A DNA stretch of 64,000 nucleotides. It comes from Candidatus Berkiella aquae. Its GTDB lineage: Bacteria; Pseudomonadota; Gammaproteobacteria; Berkiellales; Berkiellaceae. Shown in pieces: positions 1-8,920 of the stretch. The notes under the pieces are model-generated. The model searched no databases. It saw nothing but the letters and a program-made list of their open reading frames with translations, and had not been told where the DNA came from. Position 1 is the first letter of the stretch; each line of letters opens with the position of its first letter. The position numbers and the translations under genes are program-made. The stretch covers positions 2,790,001 to 2,854,000 of the forward strand of contig NZ_LKAJ02000001.1 of NCBI RefSeq assembly GCF_001431295.2, read 5' to 3'.

Positions 1-392
1 GACGTTAATTGAGTTGCCTCGCGTCTATTCGTATTTTCAAAAAATGAAGCATTGGAAAAAATAGCTCTATTTTTTGACCAAGAACCACTAAATTCAATGG
101 CCCAATAATAGGGTGTTCCATGAATAAATTCGCCAGCACCGAAATAGATAGAACCAATACCATAGTTATTTACCACATCAACATCATAAGGGAGATTGAA
201 TTGTTGATAACTATAAAATTCGTTTAGATAAAGTGTAGTTGAAGAAACTGACATTTCACTCGTTAAACGTAATACACCCGCAGAAGCGCCTGCGTAATAT
301 CCATTATGAAAGCCATTTGCTGCCAAAGCTAATGTCGGAGTAAATAATGCTAAGGGTAATAATGATAACTTGGTATTGTTTGATAGTGACAT
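1..392 (-). CDS. Outer-membrane beta-barrel protein, N-terminal part (3' end outside window)
   Basis: The minus-strand frame runs open from an ATG at 392 to the window edge, giving 130 residues without a stop. It begins with a clear Sec signal peptide: a polar start (MSLSNNTK), a hydrophobic core (LSLLPLALF) and a probable cleavage after ALA near residue 24. The mature part starts NGFHNGYYAGASAG, the kind of alternating aromatic and glycine strand seen at the start of small outer-membrane beta-barrels of Legionella and Coxiella. Further strands with Tyr, Trp and Phe alternation follow. I infer an outer-membrane barrel or adhesin-like protein; the substrate or role cannot be told because the C-terminal barrel is missing. 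Confidence 0.7.
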   Translation of the reverse strand, partial: MSLSNNTKLSLLPLALFTPTLALAANGFHNGYYAGASAGVLRLTSEMSVSSTTLYLNEFYSYQQFNLPYDVDVVNNYGIGSIYFGAGEFIHGTPYYWAIEFSGSWSKNRAIFSNASFFENTNRREATQLT

Positions 393-806
393 TAGCGTTC
401 CTTGCTTCAAATAATAGTCATTTTCCGAATTAATTTTATTAAAAATAGCTTCTTCAAGCAAATTGAAATGTCAATTTTAAGTGAGACATATTGTTATTAT
501 GTCTCCTTACTAAAATCTAATTTTAACCACCTTACCATTTTTATATACCGCCCTATTTTTTCAAGTTTTAAAATTCGTCTATCGCTTGGCATTTTAAAAA
601 TATTCAGCAATGCCAATATCTTTAAACGTTGCATACTGAAAAGATAGTGAAATAAAGTATATTTCATATAATGTTCTGAAAACATGACGATAAGAAAATG
701 ATCTTGCTGACATGACTCATTGATAAAAATACTGATTAATTAATCACTTCTCACCTTAAAAATCACACTATATACTGGCCAATTTTATTATATAGGTACC
801 TCTTAT
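393..806. other. Intergenic region, no gene seen
   Basis: This 414-base AT-rich stretch separates the divergent outer-membrane protein and histidine kinase genes. Short open frames occur on both strands, but they have no credible ribosome-binding site and a composition like translated AT-rich spacer. It must carry the two divergent promoters; a TATACT-like box lies near 770, upstream of the kinase gene. I see no RNA gene or repeat. Confidence 0.5.
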
Positions 807-3431
807 ATGGACATTCAAAAAACATCGAACGACTCAGGGTTTGAAGTTGATTTTCGTTTATTTTTTGAATCAGTCCCAACACCTCATCTGATTCTTAAAG
901 CGAATTCTCCTCATTTTACGATAGTTGCAGCAACGGACACTTATTTGCTGGCGACAAAAAAATCCAGAAAAAATCTCATTGGATTCAGCATTTTTGAAGC
1001 ATTCCCTGAAAATCCTGTTGATAAATCGACAACAGGCATGAAAGATTTGCGCACTTCATTAGATTTAGTATTACAAACAAAAACACCAGATGTTTTAGGT
1101 GTTCAACGCTATGATATTCCTGTACTTGAAAATGGAATTGAAACCTTTGAAATTAAATATTGGAGTCCAATTCAGGCTCCTATTTTTGACGCACAAGGAA
1201 ACGTTGTTTTTATTCTTCATCGTGTCGAAGACGTGACGGAATATATTTTGCTAAAGCAAAGCACACCAGATGAAAAGGTAAATTCTCTTCAAGCGCAAAG
1301 AGAAGCTGAAATTTTAAAAATGATGCGGCAAGTGAAGGAATCTAATCAGAATATTAAACTTGCAAATGAAACACTCGCACATCGTGAAAAAGAACTTGCA
1401 CAATTAAATGATCGCCTCAAAGAAATGGACCGCCTTAAAACAGAGTTTTTTTCTAATGTTTCTCATGAATTTAGAACGCCATTAACGCTGATGCTAGGTC
1501 CGATTGAGGATCTACTCGAGAATCAAGAGCTGTCTTACGAAATAAGGTCTCACCTAAATGTAGCACACAGAAATTCTATCCGTTTGCTGAAGTTAGTTAA
1601 TACCTTACTTGATTTTTCAAGGCTTGAAGCGGGGCGCATCCAGATTACCTATCGCCCAACCGATCTCACAAGATTCACATTAGATCTTGCAAGCAACTTT
1701 GATTCTGCTATTAATAAGGCCGGACTAAAATTCATTATTGACTGCGAAACATTGCCTGAAAATATTTATATTGATCCTAACTTATGGGATAAGGTGGTGC
1801 TTAATTTATTGTCAAACGCTATTAAACATACTTTCGAAGGCCATATTACAATTCAACTTCGTTGGATAAATAATCAAGCAGTGCTGACTGTTCAAGATAC
1901 CGGGATTGGCATACCAGCATCAGAAATCCCGCATTTATTCGAGCGGTTTTATCGGGTTGCCAATGCTAAATCACGTACCCACGAAGGAAGTGGCATAGGG
2001 TTAGCTTTTGTTAAAGAATTAGTTAAAATTCATTATGGCTCAATTGATGTTGTCAGCATCGAAGGTCAAGGCACTACTTTTACTGTGTCAATTCCCGCAG
2101 GGAAAGACCACCTTCCTCCCTATCTGGTCGCACAAACTATGCAAAACTATTCGTCAACAACCATGATGGCAAAGGCATTTGTTCAAGAATCACTTCATTG
2201 GCTGCCCTCTGATGCTATCATTTCAACTGCGTCTTCAGCCCATCTATCTGCAAGTGAAGACATTTGGCTCAGCATGGATGAAACCCGTAAAGCAGTCATA
2301 TTGCTTGTTGATGACAACAATGACATGCGAAATTACATTGCAAAATTATTAACGCCACATTGTGAAGTACAAATTGCCACGGATGGTCGTGTTGCTCTCG
2401 ATAAAATACAAGAAAGCATTCCTGATCTTATTTTGTCTGACATCATGATGCCTAACATGAATGGTTTTCAGTTACTTAATGCGATACGGAGTAACCCAGC
2501 AACCCAATCTCTGCCTTTCATCTTAATTTCAGCGCGAGCAGGTGAAGAAGCAAAAGTTGAAGGTTTAGAAGCCGGAGCCGATGATTATTTAATTAAACCC
2601 TTTAGTGTTAGAGAACTGTTGGCACGGGTAAAAACCAACCTTGATCTTCATCGTGCACGATGCAAAATAATGACTGAGTTAAATAGTATTTCAAAATTTA
2701 AAAGTCAGTTTATTTCCAATATGTCACACGAGTTAAGAACGCCTCTCAACGCTATCCTCGGCTATAGCAAAATGATGCAAATGGGTATGCTAGATACCGC
2801 TGAAAGTCGGAAAAACGCCGTGAAAAATATCATTGTTGCCGGACAACACTTGTTAGATTTAATTAATGATAGCCTTGATCTTTCGCAAATTGAAGCTGGC
2901 AAATTAGTGTTGAATTTAGAATGGATTGAAATTCGTCCCTTTGTTTCTAAAATTTACTCATTATTGAATGATTTAGCTTTAAAGAAAAAAGTAAAGTTGC
3001 AATTTGAATGTCAATCTTCGCTCAAGTGGATAAAAGCCGATCCGATTCGCCTGAAGCAAATTTTAATTAATTTAATTAATAATGCGATTAAATTTAACTT
3101 GTCAGATGGGCAAGTGGATGTCAATTTTTATCATTCACACGATAATCTTTGGATCACCTGCCAAATTAAAGATACCGGGATAGGAATTTCAGCTGAAAAA
3201 CTGAGTAAATTATTTGTAGAATTTTATCGAGCGTCACAGTCGCAGGAAGGTACAGGGCTTGGGCTGGCTCTCACTAAGCACCTAGTTGAATTGCATGGTG
3301 GCACGATTTCCGTTGAGAGCACCGTAAACGTTGGCACAATATTCACGTTTAATTTACCTTTTATTTTACCGGATCAAATTGAATTAGAACATTTATCTGC
3401 GCAAACAACAATTGATCATGCGCAAATGTGA
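807..3431 (+). CDS. Hybrid sensor histidine kinase with two kinase modules (PAS-HK-REC-HK)
   Basis: This 874-residue protein has no membrane segment and should be cytoplasmic. In order it shows a PAS-like sensor region (about 15-150), a coiled coil (about 155-215), a first HisKA domain with the phospho-acceptor His220 (SHEFRTPL), a first HATPase (N box LLSNAIKHT, DTGIGIP, GSGIGLAF), a receiver domain with Asp545 (LILSDIMMPNMNG) and conserved KPFS, then a second HisKA with His641 (SHELRTPL) and a second HATPase (LINNAIKFN, DTGIGIS, GTGLGLAL). Two complete kinase cores around one receiver suggest an internal phosphorelay; the PAS-HK-REC part resembles one known hybrid class, but the terminal kinase is unusual. 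No cognate regulator gene lies beside it. A DNA-binding output domain is absent. Confidence 0.93.
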   Translation: MDIQKTSNDSGFEVDFRLFFESVPTPHLILKANSPHFTIVAATDTYLLATKKSRKNLIGFSIFEAFPENPVDKSTTGMKDLRTSLDLVLQTKTPDVLGVQRYDIPVLENGIETFEIKYWSPIQAPIFDAQGNVVFILHRVEDVTEYILLKQSTPDEKVNSLQAQREAEILKMMRQVKESNQNIKLANETLAHREKELAQLNDRLKEMDRLKTEFFSNVSHEFRTPLTLMLGPIEDLLENQELSYEIRSHLNVAHRNSIRLLKLVNTLLDFSRLEAGRIQITYRPTDLTRFTLDLASNFDSAINKAGLKFIIDCETLPENIYIDPNLWDKVVLNLLSNAIKHTFEGHITIQLRWINNQAVLTVQDTGIGIPASEIPHLFERFYRVANAKSRTHEGSGIGLAFVKELVKIHYGSIDVVSIEGQGTTFTVSIPAGKDHLPPYLVAQTMQNYSSTTMMAKAFVQESLHWLPSDAIISTASSAHLSASEDIWLSMDETRKAVILLVDDNNDMRNYIAKLLTPHCEVQIATDGRVALDKIQESIPDLILSDIMMPNMNGFQLLNAIRSNPATQSLPFILISARAGEEAKVEGLEAGADDYLIKPFSVRELLARVKTNLDLHRARCKIMTELNSISKFKSQFISNMSHELRTPLNAILGYSKMMQMGMLDTAESRKNAVKNIIVAGQHLLDLINDSLDLSQIEAGKLVLNLEWIEIRPFVSKIYSLLNDLALKKKVKLQFECQSSLKWIKADPIRLKQILINLINNAIKFNLSDGQVDVNFYHSHDNLWITCQIKDTGIGISAEKLSKLFVEFYRASQSQEGTGLGLALTKHLVELHGGTISVESTVNVGTIFTFNLPFILPDQIELEHLSAQTTIDHAQM

Positions 3432-3608
3432 GCACTACAATACTTAATTTTCTTACTTTGACGTGCAATGCGATTTGTACGAACTTCATGCAGCACTGCT
3501 CGGCTGCGTTTCGAATAGTTGAATATTCTTTTTATTCGTTATAGAATTTTTGAGCATTTTCTTAGAAACCGCACGGAAGCCTGTCTAACTGAAAAATATA
3601 GGTGATGT

Positions 3609-4739
3609 ATGCTCAGCTTCCCTTCCCCAAGAGCCTTTGGTCTTAGAAAAGCATTAACTGCAATTGTAGCCCATGATCAAAATTTAGTTGATAAAGATAT
3701 CAGTTTAGATTTTCTTATCTTAAATACACTGCCCGATGAGACTGTCATTTTAGGTCTCGATCAATTTCATAGCCCTGAACTTCATCAGCTTGCTGGCGAT
3801 ATCCGCAAATCCTTAAGTACGCTTTATGCTGAAGTGATTGAACACAATGCGATAGGAGATGGTGAAATTACTTTTTTTTACCATATTGCAGGAACAACAC
3901 TATATGAAATTAACGCTGGAAAATTAATTAGAGGGAGAGATCATGGTAAAAAATGTGCAACAAATTATAACCAAGTTCAAAATGTCCTCGACAAAATTAG
4001 CACGGCACTCGAAGATGAATATATTTCAACTGAACGCCAAGAAGTTTTAAAAAACTTGCAAGCAGAATTTTTGGGGCACTGTAGAGTGCTCATCATCGCA
4101 ATGAAAACACTTCCATCAGAAACAAAATTACATATATCAGTTCATAATAAATTTAATATCGATAATATCGCTATTCCTGTTTTAGATTCAGAAGTTGCAG
4201 CAAGAATAATTGCTCTTCACCCCTCTGTGGCAGATGGGGGTACCCCAAAAAAAGTGAGTGCAAAAGCTTTTAGCACGCAAAAAGCTGTCAATAGAACACA
4301 CCCACCTTCTCGATTACGGGCTCAGCCTTCACCTATCCAAAGGCCACAAGAAGCAGAAAATATTGTTAATACTCCCTGGGGCAATCTACCAACAAGCCAA
4401 TTTAATGAAGAAGAACTAACCTGGTTTAAAATTGGATTTATCCCTCCTCCCCGAACACAACCTTCAAATTCGCATCCTGTAGCGATTGCAGATATTGTAT
4501 CCACAGCTTGGAGAAATGTACCTATCGTATCTACACGTTGGGGAGATGTGTCAAAAGATTATTTTGGAACCGTTCTAGAAAAAACTTACGCTGAACATGG
4601 CATGATCCCGAACCTCTCACCCAATCGTTTTACGCCATATTTTATCAATTTTCTCCGTGAAAAAGTTGCTCCACGAATAGGAGAACTTGAAGCACCGATA
4701 GCTGTTGTTTCTTCTGATGATAAACGTTTAGGAAAATAG
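3609..4739 (+). CDS. Protein of unknown function, possible effector
   Basis: I do not recognise this 376-residue protein. The first 200 residues are a mixed alpha/beta, soluble region. From about 205 to 340 it becomes Pro-, Ser- and Trp-rich, with a short repeated phrase around Trp: IVNTPWGNLP, IVSTAWRNVP and IVSTRWGDVS, about 125-185 residues from the C-terminus. There is no signal peptide and no membrane segment. A ribosome-binding AGGTG lies just before the ATG. It follows the hybrid kinase by 177 bases, which include no obvious terminator, so co-expression is possible. Low-complexity, soluble proteins of this type are common among secreted effectors of Legionellales, but nothing here proves secretion. 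Confidence 0.6.
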   Translation: MLSFPSPRAFGLRKALTAIVAHDQNLVDKDISLDFLILNTLPDETVILGLDQFHSPELHQLAGDIRKSLSTLYAEVIEHNAIGDGEITFFYHIAGTTLYEINAGKLIRGRDHGKKCATNYNQVQNVLDKISTALEDEYISTERQEVLKNLQAEFLGHCRVLIIAMKTLPSETKLHISVHNKFNIDNIAIPVLDSEVAARIIALHPSVADGGTPKKVSAKAFSTQKAVNRTHPPSRLRAQPSPIQRPQEAENIVNTPWGNLPTSQFNEEELTWFKIGFIPPPRTQPSNSHPVAIADIVSTAWRNVPIVSTRWGDVSKDYFGTVLEKTYAEHGMIPNLSPNRFTPYFINFLREKVAPRIGELEAPIAVVSSDDKRLGK

Positions 4740-4867
4740 CTAGAACATCTGTAGTTACAAGCTTTAATGCTTGATTGGAGCAGTCAATCTATTGTTATCG
4801 TTTTGAATTTACGCTATTCTCCAGTTTGTTTACATTCTAACTATTTCAATATTGGAATACGATAATC

Positions 4868-5626
4868 ATGATTTCTTCGAGAAACGCAGGCCTTTTAACT
4901 GCAAGCGCACTTTTTATTTTTATGGGATACACCGTTAATATTTGGCTGGGCTTTCTTAGCTTGCCTTTGTTAAGTGGGTTGATTCTCTCTCATTATTTTA
5001 ATCAATCGCAACAACCACTCAAACAAAGTATCTCTGTCAATAAACCGTTAAGTGCAAAGCTTCAAGAATTGATTAAAAATCAACAAGATTCCTATAACAA
5101 TGTTTTTTTAGAAAATCCCAACAATTTCCATCAATCTACTTTTCATTATGATTGGTGGATGTTTCCCCAGGAAGCGCCCAATTTTGCCAGTGAGACCTCA
5201 AGGAAATTTTCGGTCAATGATCAAGAGGTCGAAAATTTATTACGACATAATCAATTTATCAGTACCTATGAAAAAAGTATTAAAAAATATTTAGATAATC
5301 TCGAAGTACATGGCTGGAATCATTATGATATTCGTTATGCCAAGATGGTGATATCCTTGCATAAATTTATCTGTGTGTCAGGTCAACATAATATTACCGA
5401 TATGAATAAACGCTTAAAAAACCTAGCACAGAGAGCGATTAAATTTGCACAAAGTAATATTAAACACCCGAGTGGCTTGTTACAGCAAGGATTAGCGCAA
5501 TTAATGAAAGAAGTTAACGTCAGTAAAAAAACTCCAAAAATTACACCTCGTTTTAACAACAAAGAAAACAATAAGCAAAATCTGGCGTTTCCTCATATTT
5601 CTCCAAAGAAGCAGTTCAGAAGATAA
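4868..5626 (+). CDS. Membrane-anchored protein of unknown function
   Basis: The 252-residue product begins with two adjacent hydrophobic segments (about residues 6-25 and 27-41), forming a likely hairpin anchor. It is followed by a polar, mostly helical domain rich in Asn, Gln and Lys. The last 50 residues are strongly basic (Lys/Arg/Asn). I recognise no family motif. It is transcribed convergently with the YegD-like gene, and a hairpin lies between the two stops. The length and continuous coding character support a real gene; the function is unknown. Confidence 0.55.
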   Translation: MISSRNAGLLTASALFIFMGYTVNIWLGFLSLPLLSGLILSHYFNQSQQPLKQSISVNKPLSAKLQELIKNQQDSYNNVFLENPNNFHQSTFHYDWWMFPQEAPNFASETSRKFSVNDQEVENLLRHNQFISTYEKSIKKYLDNLEVHGWNHYDIRYAKMVISLHKFICVSGQHNITDMNKRLKNLAQRAIKFAQSNIKHPSGLLQQGLAQLMKEVNVSKKTPKITPRFNNKENNKQNLAFPHISPKKQFRR

Positions 5627-5649
5627 AACCGATATCTCTGGTCTAAATG

Positions 5650-5680
5650 TTGTGCGTGCAGAATCATTTTGCACGCGCAA
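5650..5680. terminator. Hairpin between convergent genes, possible bidirectional terminator
   Basis: Arms TTGTGCGTGCA and TGCACGCGCAA (one G-T pair) enclose a 9-base loop. It lies between the stop of the membrane-anchored protein gene and the stop of the YegD-like gene. There is no long T-run, so it may be a weak or factor-assisted terminator. Confidence 0.4.
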
Positions 5681-5718
5681 TTGCACTCACTATTTTATCT
5701 GAAATCACTACACAAGCA

Positions 5719-7002
5719 TTATGTCCATAATTGTGCCGCTGTAATCGCAAGTCCTTTACCAACACTGCCATAAATATCACCGGTGACAAAGGTTGAGTTG
5801 GGAAAAATAGCTTCTATCATACGATGTACTGATGGAATTTGTGTCGTTCCGCCGGTTAAAAAGACAGAATCAATTTGATTGGCATTAATTCCGGCTGTGG
5901 TGAGTGTTTTTTGTATTGTATCTTGCAAATCGTTGATTAAATTATGACAATAGGATTCAAAATGTTCTCGTGAGATCAATACTTGCAAGTCATGTTCAAC
6001 TTTAGCCATATCAATGACGTCGTTTAACGTAGTACTTAACTTGATTTTAGAATTTTCAGCTGCTTGTAGTAAATAATGACCCAACCGTTTTTGTAGTACA
6101 TTAATGACTCGCTTAATTAACCATTTTTGTTCAGATGCCAAATATAAATCTTTAACATTATTGATATTTTTAATGTCATATAAATTATTTAACAAATGCC
6201 AGGATGTTAAGTCATAATATAATGAAACTGGCATTTCAAGCTTAGCCCCATTCATCCCTAAAATACTGCTCCCTTTTCCCAGCAAAGGCATAATGGTATG
6301 CAAGCTCAGATCTTTGTCAAAATTAGTACCGCCGATATGAATACCACAATTGGCAAGAATGTCTGATTTTCGATGGATTGATTGGGTTTTATTGTTAAGT
6401 TTTATAATAGTAAAATCAGAGGTTCCGCCTCCCAAATCAATAATTAACGCTAGCTGTTCATGATTAATGGTACTTTCATAATCTAAAGCTGCGGCTATTG
6501 GCTCAAATTGAAAGCTCACTTCTTTAAACCCTTGCTCCTTCATGATAAGTTCCATGGTGTCTTGCGCCAACTTATCTCGAGCATCATCGGTATCATGGTA
6601 ACGCACAGGTCGTCCACAAACGACTTGAGTCAGTTCCGTATTTAGCTGTTCTTGCGCCGTATCCTTAATATATTTGATTACCAACCCTATAATATCTCGA
6701 TAGGTTAACCATTTGCCGCATACCGCAATTTTTTCATTCAATAAGGGGGAACCTAAAATACTTTTTAGCGACAGCATTAATCTGCCTTTTCCACCCTCAA
6801 GATAACGATCTATCCCACATTGTCCGATGAAATGTTCTTTTACTTCGGAATCAAAAAAAATAGCAGACTTAAGAATCGGAGATTTACCATCCAAGGTTGC
6901 TAAGGTTGTTTGCGAATGGTGAGACGTTGCCAGTGTTGAATTACTGGTGCCAAAATCTAAACCACAGCTTATTATATTATCGATATATTTCTTGTTAGCC
7001 AT
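5719..7002 (-). CDS. yegD: Hsp70-family protein, YegD-like
   Basis: This 427-residue protein has the actin/Hsp70 ATPase signatures: phosphate-1 motif GLDFGTSNST near residue 14, phosphate-2 motif LIIDLGGGTSDF near residue 187, and adenosine motif FLTGGTTQIP near residue 385. It lacks the C-terminal substrate-binding and lid domains of DnaK; YegD proteins are short Hsp70 relatives of about 450 residues, which fits. The biochemical role of YegD is poorly defined, and a chaperone-like ATPase is the safest description. Translation starts at an ATG preceded by GAGG. In the transcript CACC-CCGA-GGTG could fold over that GAGG, a possible minor translational control. Confidence 0.88.
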   Translation of the reverse strand: MANKKYIDNIISCGLDFGTSNSTLATSHHSQTTLATLDGKSPILKSAIFFDSEVKEHFIGQCGIDRYLEGGKGRLMLSLKSILGSPLLNEKIAVCGKWLTYRDIIGLVIKYIKDTAQEQLNTELTQVVCGRPVRYHDTDDARDKLAQDTMELIMKEQGFKEVSFQFEPIAAALDYESTINHEQLALIIDLGGGTSDFTIIKLNNKTQSIHRKSDILANCGIHIGGTNFDKDLSLHTIMPLLGKGSSILGMNGAKLEMPVSLYYDLTSWHLLNNLYDIKNINNVKDLYLASEQKWLIKRVINVLQKRLGHYLLQAAENSKIKLSTTLNDVIDMAKVEHDLQVLISREHFESYCHNLINDLQDTIQKTLTTAGINANQIDSVFLTGGTTQIPSVHRMIEAIFPNSTFVTGDIYGSVGKGLAITAAQLWT

Positions 7003-7093
7003 TTAACACCTCGGGGTGAATTATATCGATTCCGCTTCGCCGGCAGGTAGCCGAGAATGAATATACTTTGCATTAAAGTGCGCGCATTCATTT

Positions 7094-7333
7094 CTAAAAA
7101 TGCATTTTTGCAAATGCTCTTCCAGAACCTGATTTTAAATAGGTTTCAAATTTTCTTGCTTTACGTTCATCAGTAAAACCTAGATAAAGCTCAATTCTCC
7201 ATGGCTTATATCGGTTTGTGTGATGAGAATACCCAGCATTATGTTCTTTTAATCTGCGCTTTAAATCATGGGTTGAGCCAACGTAATAACGCTCAGGAAT
7301 TTTAAGGCTTTTCAGGATATAGACATACATCAT
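7094..7333 (-). CDS. GIY-YIG nuclease-superfamily protein, UPF0213/YhbQ type
   Basis: From the chosen start (MMYVYILKS) the product has 79 residues, close to the usual size of single-domain GIY-YIG proteins. The two signature strands are visible as YVYILKS and YYVGSTHDL, followed by RRLKEHNAG and the conserved Glu in the helix ARKFETYLKSGSGR. The frame stays open further upstream to 7393, but the extra residues come from a palindromic repeat and look non-native. Proteins of this class act on DNA ends or remain uncharacterised; stand-alone copies often lie next to tRNA or rRNA genes, as this one does beside tRNA-Arg. Confidence 0.75.
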   Translation of the reverse strand: MMYVYILKSLKIPERYYVGSTHDLKRRLKEHNAGYSHHTNRYKPWRIELYLGFTDERKARKFETYLKSGSGRAFAKMHF

Positions 7334-7379
7334 AGAAACTTGCAGTAACATAATGTACGAATGGAAGCAAGCCGCAGCT

Positions 7380-7474
7380 ATCCGCCTTCGCATAAATGCT
7401 TCGGCGTGGCATACGCCTCGCTAAATCTTCGGTTCGTGATATCCCATCACGCCGAAGCTTAAGCGTAGGCGGAT
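7380..7474. repeat. Imperfect GC-rich inverted repeat abutting tRNA-Arg
   Basis: The left arm (7380-7408, beginning ATCCGCCTTCGC and ending GCTTCGGCGTG) pairs with the right arm (7448-7474, beginning CACGCCGAAGC and ending AGGCGGAT) around a 39-base centre. The right arm ends on the last base of the tRNA CCA end. It is much richer in GC than its surroundings. A related string, CCTTCGCATTGCATGCTTCGGCGGGC-like, recurs near 55868-55895, beside tRNA-Ser. Confidence 0.6.
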
Positions 7475-7550
7475 GGCGCGCCCGGAGAGATTCGAACTCC
7501 CGACCACCTGGTTCGAAGCCAGATACTCTATCCAACTGAGCTACGAGCGC
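7474..7550 (-). tRNA. tRNA-Arg (anticodon UCG)
   Basis: The 77-base gene folds as a full cloverleaf. The acceptor GCGCTCG pairs with CGGGCGC including one T-G pair; the D arm is GCTC...GAGT, the anticodon loop is CTTCGAA with anticodon TCG, and the T loop is TTCGAAT. The 3' CCA is encoded. It should read CGA codons. Its 3' end touches a GC-rich inverted repeat. Confidence 0.95.
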
Positions 7551-7624
7551 ATCAAGCAGGCCTACTGGCCTGCCCATATCAACCGGCGAAATATAGCGAT
7601 AATAAGCCCGAGAGTCAATCTAAG

Positions 7625-8671
7625 CTATTGATTAAGGGACTTCATATCGATAACAAAGCGATATTTCACGTCTCCTTTAATCGTGCGTTCATAGGCCTCA
7701 TCTACTCGCTGTATCGGTATCATCTCAATGTCAGAGACAATATTGTGCTTGGCACAAAAATCTAACATCTCTTGAGTCTCAGGAAGTCCGCCAACTAACG
7801 AACCAGCTATAGCCCTTCGTTGAAACACTAAATTCGCCGTTGCAATAACCGGATCTTGAGGCGGCACCCCAAGCAAGACCATCGTTCCATCACGTTTTAG
7901 TAATTGTAAATAAGGACCTAAATCAATGGGTGCCGATATGGTATTTAAAATAAGATCAAAACGATTTGCTTGCGCTTGCATATCATTAGGATTTTTGGAA
8001 ATAACCACTTCCTTCGCGCCTAACTGCAATGCATCTTCAACTTTTTGTGGTGAAGTCGTAAATACCACAACATGCGCTCCCATCGCATTGGCTAATTTAA
8101 TTGCCATGTGTCCGAGTCCGCCTAATCCCATCACGCCAACTCGATGCCCTTTTCCAACTTTCCAATGACGCAGGGGGGAATAAGTTGTGATCCCCGCACA
8201 CAGTAAAGGCGCAACCGCAGCTAATTCTAAGTTAGCAGGAACTTTTAAAGCAAATGCTTCATCAACAACAATATTGTTGGAATAGCCTCCCATTGTTCGT
8301 GTACCATCTTTTGCTACACTGTTATACGTTCCTACAAATCCCTTCTCACAATATTGCTCACAACCTTCTTTGCAACTTTCACAAGTGCGACAAGAGCCCA
8401 CAAAGCAACCTACACCCGCTAAATCACCAGCTTTAAATTTTTTAACTTGATTTCCTACTTGTAATACGGTGCCAACAATTTCATGACCTGGCACCATCGG
8501 GTAATTTGAACTCCCCCACTCATTGCGAACTTGATGGATATCAGAATGACAAATGCCACAATAAGCAATACCAATCAAAACATCAGTAGGCCCAATGTCT
8601 CGTCGCTCAAATTCAAAAGGTCGCAATGGACTTTTAGCATCAGTCGCCGCATAACCATGTGATGGAATCAT
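7625..8671 (-). CDS. Zinc-dependent NAD(P) alcohol dehydrogenase, cinnamyl-alcohol dehydrogenase/YahK type
   Basis: This 348-residue enzyme is a medium-chain dehydrogenase. The catalytic zinc ligands are visible in the N-terminal third (CGICHSD and GHEIVG), and the structural zinc site is the four-cysteine stretch CRTCESCKEGCEQYC at about 93-107. The Rossmann motif GLGGLGHMAIKLA follows at about 177. The family reduces aldehydes to alcohols, usually with NADPH, and oxidises them in reverse; the physiological substrate is unknown. The ATG is preceded by GGAG at good spacing. It lies just upstream of tRNA-Arg on the same strand and is transcribed on its own. Confidence 0.93.
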   Translation of the reverse strand: MIPSHGYAATDAKSPLRPFEFERRDIGPTDVLIGIAYCGICHSDIHQVRNEWGSSNYPMVPGHEIVGTVLQVGNQVKKFKAGDLAGVGCFVGSCRTCESCKEGCEQYCEKGFVGTYNSVAKDGTRTMGGYSNNIVVDEAFALKVPANLELAAVAPLLCAGITTYSPLRHWKVGKGHRVGVMGLGGLGHMAIKLANAMGAHVVVFTTSPQKVEDALQLGAKEVVISKNPNDMQAQANRFDLILNTISAPIDLGPYLQLLKRDGTMVLLGVPPQDPVIATANLVFQRRAIAGSLVGGLPETQEMLDFCAKHNIVSDIEMIPIQRVDEAYERTIKGDVKYRFVIDMKSLNQ

Positions 8672-8920
8672 TGTATTTTCTCCACTTAAGTCGAACCATG
8701 TACACCTTAAAATCTCGTATCTGCAACGACTAACGTTATTTACTGCTCTTTTTGACAGAGTGAGCTATAATGTAGACATTGTTAATATCATTAACAGCAT
8801 AATGCAATTTGTAACAAAAAGTGGCATGTGTATTTAAACCTAATGTATTATTTCTTAGCCACTCTCCATAAAATGCCGATAATTTTATACAACTGTAAGT
8901 TTTAAAAACATCAATCGATT

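Noticed and set aside
402-647. Open frame between the barrel gene and histidine kinase
   Set aside because: AT-rich spacer composition, no ribosome-binding site and no recognisable motif; it overlaps another equally empty frame on the opposite strand.
7302-7577. A 91-codon open frame on the minus strand across tRNA-Arg
   Set aside because: It reads through the tRNA gene and inverted repeat, giving the usual spurious LDRVSGFEPGGREFESL sequence of tRNA shadows.
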